From NCBI RefSeq assembly GCF_010560025.1, contig NZ_SAIY01000002.1, positions 558,001 to 622,000 of the forward strand: DNA of 64,000 nt, given 5' to 3'. Made by a program: the position numbers and the translations under genes. Positions 59,468-64,000 of this stretch are shown piece by piece. The notes under the pieces were generated by a model that did no database searches, was not told where the DNA came from, and was given only the letters and a program-made list of their open reading frames with translations. Each line of letters opens with the position of its first letter. Position 1 is the first letter of the stretch. Source of the DNA: Verrucosispora sioxanthis (GTDB lineage: Bacteria; Actinomycetota; Actinomycetes; Mycobacteriales; Micromonosporaceae).

Positions 59468-61237
59468 TCAGATCATCAATGGGAAGCGTCCACCGCAAGC
59501 CGGCTTGTCGCAGGCGAGTGCGAGATAGATCTGGCCGAGCGAGGCACCATCCTGCGCACCGTCCGAGCAGAGAAATCCGTCGCACATGCCCTTCTCTTCC
59601 CAGCGGTGGCGGGGAGCAGCGTGGCTCCGTTCAATCCAGCTACCAATTGCCGAGGCAGGAATCGAGGGCTCAGCCGAGGCGCACGTCTGCCGTTCTTCGC
59701 AAGGGCCTATTCCATACAGGGTGTCCACGATGCGATTCTGCCGTGCGATAACGGCTGCCCGTGCCATCGCCGCCTTGTCGTGCAGATGCCCACCTATGAT
59801 GGCCAGCATGGCAGCAACATCCATGGATTCCGGACCACCACCCTCTTGGAGTTGTGCCAGAGCCAGCTCGTCCACCCGCCGCTGCTCCTCGCCACCGATC
59901 GCGTTCGCAACAAGCACGTCAACGAGCTCGTATCGGTCACTCGGCTTGCTCGACGTGTTACTTTCGACCGTCACCGAAACATCGGCGATATCGGCAACCC
60001 GGGCGAGGCGGGCAGATGCCAGAGGGTGAGCGGTCGACGGCAGCGAAGCGTCCTTCAGCATCGGCGTCCACAACTGTTCGACACTGTCGCCGAGCCTGTT
60101 CGCAAACGCGGCGTCACCAGCCACGAGGTCCGCGAGAGCGAGCGCAGCGTGAGTTGCTGCCAGCGTCTCGTAGGGGTCGACAGCCGATCCCAGGACCCAG
60201 CCCGCTCTTGTGTACGGTCGGTCCATCTGCGAGATGACAGTCCGACATCCCAGTTCACGAGCGTAGAAGGTGCCTTGGGTATCAGCGTCCACCCGGTTGG
60301 GCAGAGTTACGGTCCCCGTTGAGGTGACCAGCTTGGCGCAGGTCTCCGGACGCAGCGAGGTGCGCGGCTGTCCCAAGCTGGATCGCACAGAATCAAGCTG
60401 GTACCGCGCACCCAGCCAGGAAATGTCGATTGATGAGGGTTCTATAGCGTTAAGAATGCTGAGAACGGCAGCGGACACTCGGAGCTCGTCCTCTTTCGAA
60501 TCGTTTCCGCTGCGACCGGCACCGACCACTTCCAGCAAAGGTATAGCGGTAGAGACAGCCTCCTCAGGAGTAAGCGTCGTCGACAGCCCAGACAACTTGG
60601 CACCCGCTTGGCGTAGGGTCGCGTCGGGTACGGGCAGACCGACGTCTCTCATCGCGCGCACGGCTGCTGCCGTACTGCCCCACGTTCCACCAGCGCCCGG
60701 GTCGGGAGCATAAAGATCCCCGTCCCGCATTGTCTCCAGCTTGGCCGCCGTCAACTGAGGGTCCAGACGAATGTTCAGGTACTTGGCGATACCGGCGGCG
60801 TAACTGATTTGGGCGACCTGCTGAAGCGGCGAGGAACCAAGTCCATTCCTGGCAGCCACTTGCACCCAGGTCCCGATTCTGACTGGATCAACGCCCGGTG
60901 GGGGGCGGCCGTCACGCCACCTCAACTGCCAATACGTTTCATATAGGGAGAACGGTGAACGCGCCTCGCTCCACGCATCGTCGACGAAATAGTGGTTGCT
61001 TCCAGGCCCTATGACGAAGGAATCGGATAGGAGATCCGCCACATCCTCCTTCGTCTTGATCGGTGCTACCACGGTCGTAGCACGGTCGACAGCGCCTACG
61101 ACTGCGGGGGGCGAAGCGGGGTCGACAGCGGTTGGTGGGCCGACGGCGTTACCTGAGCAGGCAGTGATGGACGCAACAAGTATCGCCGAAACCATCAAAG
61201 AGCATCGCTTAGCGACTTTTTTGTGGCCGTCTCGCAT
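59468..61237 (-). CDS. Large lipoprotein with terpene-cyclase-like helical repeats
   Basis: 589 residues. Signal peptide MRDGHKKVAKRCSLMVSAILVASITACSG, lipobox SITAC. The mature part is mostly helical, with segments such as GGTWGSTAAAVRAMRDVGLPVPDATLRQ and DPYETLAATHAALALADLV. These look like the alpha/alpha-toroid repeats of squalene-cyclase or prenyltransferase folds, but no DxDD motif is seen, so a binding role is more likely than catalysis. Two C-terminal cysteine pairs. Composition is lower in GC than in core genes, suggesting acquisition. Middle gene of the operon. Confidence 0.68.
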   Translation of the reverse strand: MRDGHKKVAKRCSLMVSAILVASITACSGNAVGPPTAVDPASPPAVVGAVDRATTVVAPIKTKEDVADLLSDSFVIGPGSNHYFVDDAWSEARSPFSLYETYWQLRWRDGRPPPGVDPVRIGTWVQVAARNGLGSSPLQQVAQISYAAGIAKYLNIRLDPQLTAAKLETMRDGDLYAPDPGAGGTWGSTAAAVRAMRDVGLPVPDATLRQAGAKLSGLSTTLTPEEAVSTAIPLLEVVGAGRSGNDSKEDELRVSAAVLSILNAIEPSSIDISWLGARYQLDSVRSSLGQPRTSLRPETCAKLVTSTGTVTLPNRVDADTQGTFYARELGCRTVISQMDRPYTRAGWVLGSAVDPYETLAATHAALALADLVAGDAAFANRLGDSVEQLWTPMLKDASLPSTAHPLASARLARVADIADVSVTVESNTSSKPSDRYELVDVLVANAIGGEEQRRVDELALAQLQEGGGPESMDVAAMLAIIGGHLHDKAAMARAAVIARQNRIVDTLYGIGPCEERQTCASAEPSIPASAIGSWIERSHAAPRHRWEEKGMCDGFLCSDGAQDGASLGQIYLALACDKPACGGRFPLMI

Positions 61238-61271
61238 CAGTTATCTCGCCCTGGCTTTCTTGGCAATGCAA

Positions 61272-61302
61272 CGGGTCTCGGCCCCGATGAGGCCGAGACC
61301 CG
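61272..61302 (-). terminator. Hairpin between two genes of the secreted-protein cluster
   Basis: A perfect 12-bp stem CGGGTCTCGGCC/GGCCGAGACCCG with a 7-base loop, downstream of the secreted protein gene and upstream of the large lipoprotein gene. It may attenuate rather than end transcription, lowering lipoprotein relative to the secreted protein. Confidence 0.7.
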
Positions 61303-61328
61303 CAGCTGTTACTCTACTCATCCGTCGA

Positions 61329-62201
61329 TTAAGGCAGGGCGACGCTGCTGTAGGCATCCGTCGTGTAGAAGTTGCTGCCGAAGCCGTAGGAACCGTGCAC
61401 CTCGTACTTAACCTTGCTAACCCGGCCCGAGCTCACCTTAAGGTACACGTGCTGGACACTGTGGTTGACTCTCCACGTGTTCTTCACGGTGTTCGAGTAC
61501 GAGATCCGACCGCTGCCGTGGTTGACGGTCCCAGAAGGAGAGCCACCGAAGCTCCAACTCAACGCGAAGTAGTCAATGTCCCAGACATCCCGGTGCTTGA
61601 TGCTGGTGGCGTTGTAGGGCGACGTACCGCCCCACTGTGAATAAGACGTGGTGTTGTAGTAGTCGGCCTTCGTGAAGCAGCAACCCGTAATGGTGTAGAC
61701 GTCAACGAGAGCCTTGCCATAGGACTTGAGAAGCCCCGACTTACCGCCCGGCGGCGTGATGGTGCGACTCGCCGACTTGTAGATGTTGAACTTGCACGGG
61801 GGGAAATTGATACTGCAATGGCTTGCAGAGTTGTTTCCGACATAAGCCGATAGGGTTGAATAGGCACCACCCGTTCGACTGGCCGCCGAGGCTCCCTCAG
61901 GATCTGGCTGGTACTCCGGGTCATAATCGACAGCGGGCTCGTCCGAGAGCTCTGCCTGGCCGGGTCCGGAGTCTGGCTGAGGCGTGTCCCCGTTTTCGGG
62001 TGCGACGGCCGCCGGCCCCTTGTCCTTGATCTTGGGGTCGGGAATCGTAACGGTGACAACTCCAGGCTGGTCGACGATCGTGACAATTCCCGGATCCGAT
62101 GACTCCGCCGCAGCCGGCGCCTGCGGCGCAACAGCCCCAACGAGCGCCATCGTTCCAAGGATTCCTATCATGCCAGATAATCTGGCCTTCTTTTTGGTCA
62201 C
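61329..62201 (-). CDS. Secreted protein of unknown function
   Basis: 290 residues. Signal peptide (MTKKKARLSGMIGILGTMALVGAVAPQAPAAAE), an acidic Pro/Asp-rich stretch (to about 115), then a beta-rich domain with many Tyr, Ser and Asn and four cysteines (SHCSINFPPCKF, ITGCCFTK) and closing strands (HVYLKVSSGRVSKVKYEVHGSYGFGS). GC is clearly below the genome average. It may be a surface or structural protein. GTG 62201 has only a weak ribosome site. First gene of the three-gene cluster. Confidence 0.7.
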   Translation of the reverse strand: MTKKKARLSGMIGILGTMALVGAVAPQAPAAAESSDPGIVTIVDQPGVVTVTIPDPKIKDKGPAAVAPENGDTPQPDSGPGQAELSDEPAVDYDPEYQPDPEGASAASRTGGAYSTLSAYVGNNSASHCSINFPPCKFNIYKSASRTITPPGGKSGLLKSYGKALVDVYTITGCCFTKADYYNTTSYSQWGGTSPYNATSIKHRDVWDIDYFALSWSFGGSPSGTVNHGSGRISYSNTVKNTWRVNHSVQHVYLKVSSGRVSKVKYEVHGSYGFGSNFYTTDAYSSVALP

Positions 62202-62494
62202 GACTTTTTACCCCGTTCACTCGGTACAACGAATAAGACAACCTTCGAGTGCCGCCACATCGGGTCGATTATCCCGACCACCATTAAGGCAGATCGATAA
62301 GGTACGCACAATGTAACAGTACCGAGTTCCGCGCGATGCCCCACTTTTGAGCACGTTAAGCGACCGGCAGACATGGTCGACGGTTCGGCACCCTGCGTTA
62401 GCGACATTGACCGATTTACCCCCTCTTTCACCTCGGGGATCACCGTCAGTGACCGGTAACGATTGCGAAACGGGCTCGGGCATGGGTCGCGTCC

Positions 62495-63025
62495 ATGGAG
62501 GTGGTGTGCCGACATGCCCGTGATGAGGACGTCGCATCGACCGGAGACGGGCATCGCGGAGTCCTTCGAAACGACTGGATCCAACAGGAGAGGCTGCTGA
62601 CGCACCGCTGGCAGGCCGAGCAGGTCCGCGAAGCGGACATGCAGCGGCAGGGTCCACGGTCGGTGTCGAAGCCGACGGCGATGCAAGGCGTTAGGCCTGG
62701 GCTGGGCGTCCGACAAGGACGCGCCGGTCGGACCGCCAATCCCTATACGGCCCGCGGCTCGCAACCGCTGATTGAAGCGGCTCACCCTCGACGGACGGCC
62801 ACAAGGAAGGCCAACGTCCTGGCCGGCCGGCTCAGTCGGGGCGGCAGCGGCCCCTGCTACACCCTGGTCACCGACGACGGCCGGGAGTACGCGATGCACG
62901 GCACCGACAAGGGCACCTTCGCCACCGGCGCCTGGGTGCGGGTGACCACCGCCCCGGCGGCGGACGGGGTGGACTGCGGTCCGGGAATCCCGGTCAGCAT
63001 CCTCAAGATGAGCCCGGTCGGTTGA
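62495..63025 (+). CDS. Unknown protein; only the C-terminal 70 residues look conserved
   Basis: 176 residues if started at 62495. The C-terminal part (VLAGRLSRGGSGPCYTLVTDDGREYAMHGT...GTFATGAWVRVTT...GPGIPVSILKMSPVG) reads as a small beta barrel, with strong codon bias. The part before about residue 108 has weak bias and no family look. The original 5' end may have been replaced when the adjacent low-GC cluster was acquired. The 290 bases before it hold nothing recognised. Confidence 0.5.
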   Translation: MEVVCRHARDEDVASTGDGHRGVLRNDWIQQERLLTHRWQAEQVREADMQRQGPRSVSKPTAMQGVRPGLGVRQGRAGRTANPYTARGSQPLIEAAHPRRTATRKANVLAGRLSRGGSGPCYTLVTDDGREYAMHGTDKGTFATGAWVRVTTAPAADGVDCGPGIPVSILKMSPVG

Positions 63026-63101
63026 CCGTCCGCGCCCCTCGGCGGGGTCGGCCGGGCACCCCGCGCCGACGGCACCAACCGGGCCACCGGCGTCGGGGTC
63101 C

Positions 63102-63107
63102 TAGGCT
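63102..63107 (+). promoter_or_regulatory. -10 element TAGGCT, leaderless start
   Basis: TAGGCT-N6-ATG 63114 with no ribosome-binding site. Confidence 0.55.
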
Positions 63108-63113
63108 GTCGTC

Positions 63114-64000
63114 ATGACCGAGCAGCGTGACGAGGCCGTCGACGAGTCCTGCGTACTCACCGAGGGGCCGTGGACGCACCGGTTCGTGGGTGCCAACGGC
63201 AGCCGCTTCCACGTCGTGGAGGCGGGTACCGGGCCGATGGTGCTCTTCCTGCACGGCTTCCCCGAACACTGGTGGGCCTGGCACCGGATGCTCCCGGCGG
63301 TCGCCGACGCCGGTTTCCGCGCCGTCGCGATGGACCTGCGGGGCTACGGCGCCAGCGACAAACCACCCCGGGGGTACGACGGCTACACCCTCGCGGCCGA
63401 CGTGGCCGGGCTGATCCGGGCGCTCGGCGAGCGCTCGGCCACCCTGGTCGGCACCGGTGCCGGCGGCATGATCGCCTGGACTGCGACCTCGTTCCACCCC
63501 AACCTGGTGCGTCGCCTGGTGGTGCTCGGCGCCCCGCATCCGCTGCGGCTGCGGGCGGCCATCTTCGCCGACCCGCGCGGTCAGTTCGCCGCGTCGACCC
63601 CGGCGCTGAGATTCCAGCTGCCCCGGTACGAACACCTCCTCACCCGCGACAACGGCCGCGCGGTGGAGGAGATCCTGCGCCGCTGGGGCGGCCACCGCTG
63701 GGTCACCGGCGCGGACTTCGCCGACTACGCGCGGCGCTACCGGGAGGCCATGCGGATCCCGCAGGCCGCCTTCTGCGCGCTGGAGGGCTACCGGTGGGCG
63801 TTCCGGTCGGTGCTGCGGCTGCACGGCTACCGGTTCGTGAAGCTGATGCAGCGACCGCTCGCCGCGCCCACCCTGCAACTGCACGGGGCGCGGGACGTGG
63901 CGGCGTTGCCGCGTACCGCCCAGGGCTCCGGGCGCTACGTCAGCGCACCGTACGAGTGGCGGCTGCTCGACGAGGTCGGGCACTTTCCCCACCTGGAGAT
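63114..64000 (+). CDS. EphE-like alpha/beta hydrolase, 3' end outside the window; nucleophile apparently missing
   Basis: At least 295 residues. Epoxide-hydrolase-type oxyanion loop FLHGFPEHWWAW and MDLRGYGASDKPPRGYD are present, as are the acid region LHGARDVAALP and the catalytic-His loop DEVGHFPHLE near the window end. The nucleophile elbow, normally VGHDWGG, reads VGTGAGGMIAW, so the position of Asp/Ser is a glycine. Hydrolysis by the standard route is doubtful. The position after acs matches Rv3670 (EphE) of mycobacteria. Confidence 0.85.
   Translation, partial: MTEQRDEAVDESCVLTEGPWTHRFVGANGSRFHVVEAGTGPMVLFLHGFPEHWWAWHRMLPAVADAGFRAVAMDLRGYGASDKPPRGYDGYTLAADVAGLIRALGERSATLVGTGAGGMIAWTATSFHPNLVRRLVVLGAPHPLRLRAAIFADPRGQFAASTPALRFQLPRYEHLLTRDNGRAVEEILRRWGGHRWVTGADFADYARRYREAMRIPQAAFCALEGYRWAFRSVLRLHGYRFVKLMQRPLAAPTLQLHGARDVAALPRTAQGSGRYVSAPYEWRLLDEVGHFPHLE

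Noticed and set aside
59468..61237. Active terpene cyclase
   Set aside because: The toroid-like repeats lack a DxDD or aspartate-rich motif and the protein is an exported lipoprotein.

Overview
This window is high-GC (around 70%) actinobacterial chromosome, most likely from a member of the Micromonosporaceae (Micromonospora or a close relative). The reasons are the codon bias, the many leaderless promoters (TANNNT 6-8 bases before ATG/GTG), the SCO6745, GPP34 and DUF4260 families, the fused MFS-thymidylate kinase, and a core gene order (holB, topA, helicase, tad locus, ssd, HAD-IB phosphatase, acs, EphE-like hydrolase) that follows the Rv3644c-Rv3670 order known from Mycobacterium tuberculosis. 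The genus is an inference.

Layout. 1-5.4 kb: metabolic singletons (HAD phosphatase, quinone oxidoreductase, acyl-CoA ligase, Nudix, PfpI). 5.6-10.5 kb: ADP-heptose synthesis (HldE-type bifunctional enzyme) coupled to a GT2 glycosyltransferase, facing an operon of a DUF2231 membrane protein, Hsp20 and a GT9 heptosyltransferase-like enzyme. 10.7-16.1 kb: an FMN flavoprotein, GPP34, and an ABC exporter divergent from a DesK/NarL two-component system. 16.17-21.05 kb: a 4.8-kb integrative island in the 3' half of tRNA-Thr(CGT), with attL/attR, xis and int, two convergent genes for distantly related all-alpha HEPN/DUF5677-like proteins, and an intact IS5-family insertion sequence in the 5' end of one of them. 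21.2-30.7 kb: metallophosphoesterase, PSP1/RicT, a YbaB + WXG-like operon, holB, MFS-Tmk and an amino-acid racemase/aldolase-like enzyme. 30.8-34.3 kb: TetR divergent from a sugar-lactone oxidase, then a DUF559 nuclease-like gene bracketed by two copies of a 46-bp palindrome. 34.3-45.8 kb: topA, an unknown gene, a lipoprotein, H+-pyrophosphatase, an anti-sigma/STAS pair, a DEAH helicase and a LURP-one-like protein. 45.9-51.4 kb: complete Flp/Tad pilus operon. 51.7-54.1 kb: a membrane-anchored protein with a von Hippel-Lindau beta domain, a HAF-repeat protein and a small membrane protein. 54.5-58.6 kb: HAD-IB, a degenerate Fic-like protein, acs. 58.9-62.2 kb: a lower-GC operon of three secreted proteins or lipoproteins of unknown function. 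63.1 kb to the end: an EphE-like alpha/beta hydrolase that seems to lack its nucleophile.

Sequence quality. At least ten genes or gene segments are broken by what look like single missing G/C bases, always in the same direction (24.5, 26.9, 37.9, 42.5, 43.2, 43.4, 46.5, 48.0, 48.9 and 50.5 kb). The most economical reading is systematic base under-calling in this assembly rather than real pseudogenes, so I report these genes at their reconstructed full extents.

Most unusual content: the bacterial VHL-beta protein, whose five hydroxyproline-pocket positions align without a gap to human pVHL; the paired HEPN/DUF5677-like cargo of the tRNA-Thr island; the secreted-protein operon at 58.9-62.2 kb; and the DUF559 gene flanked by matching palindromes.
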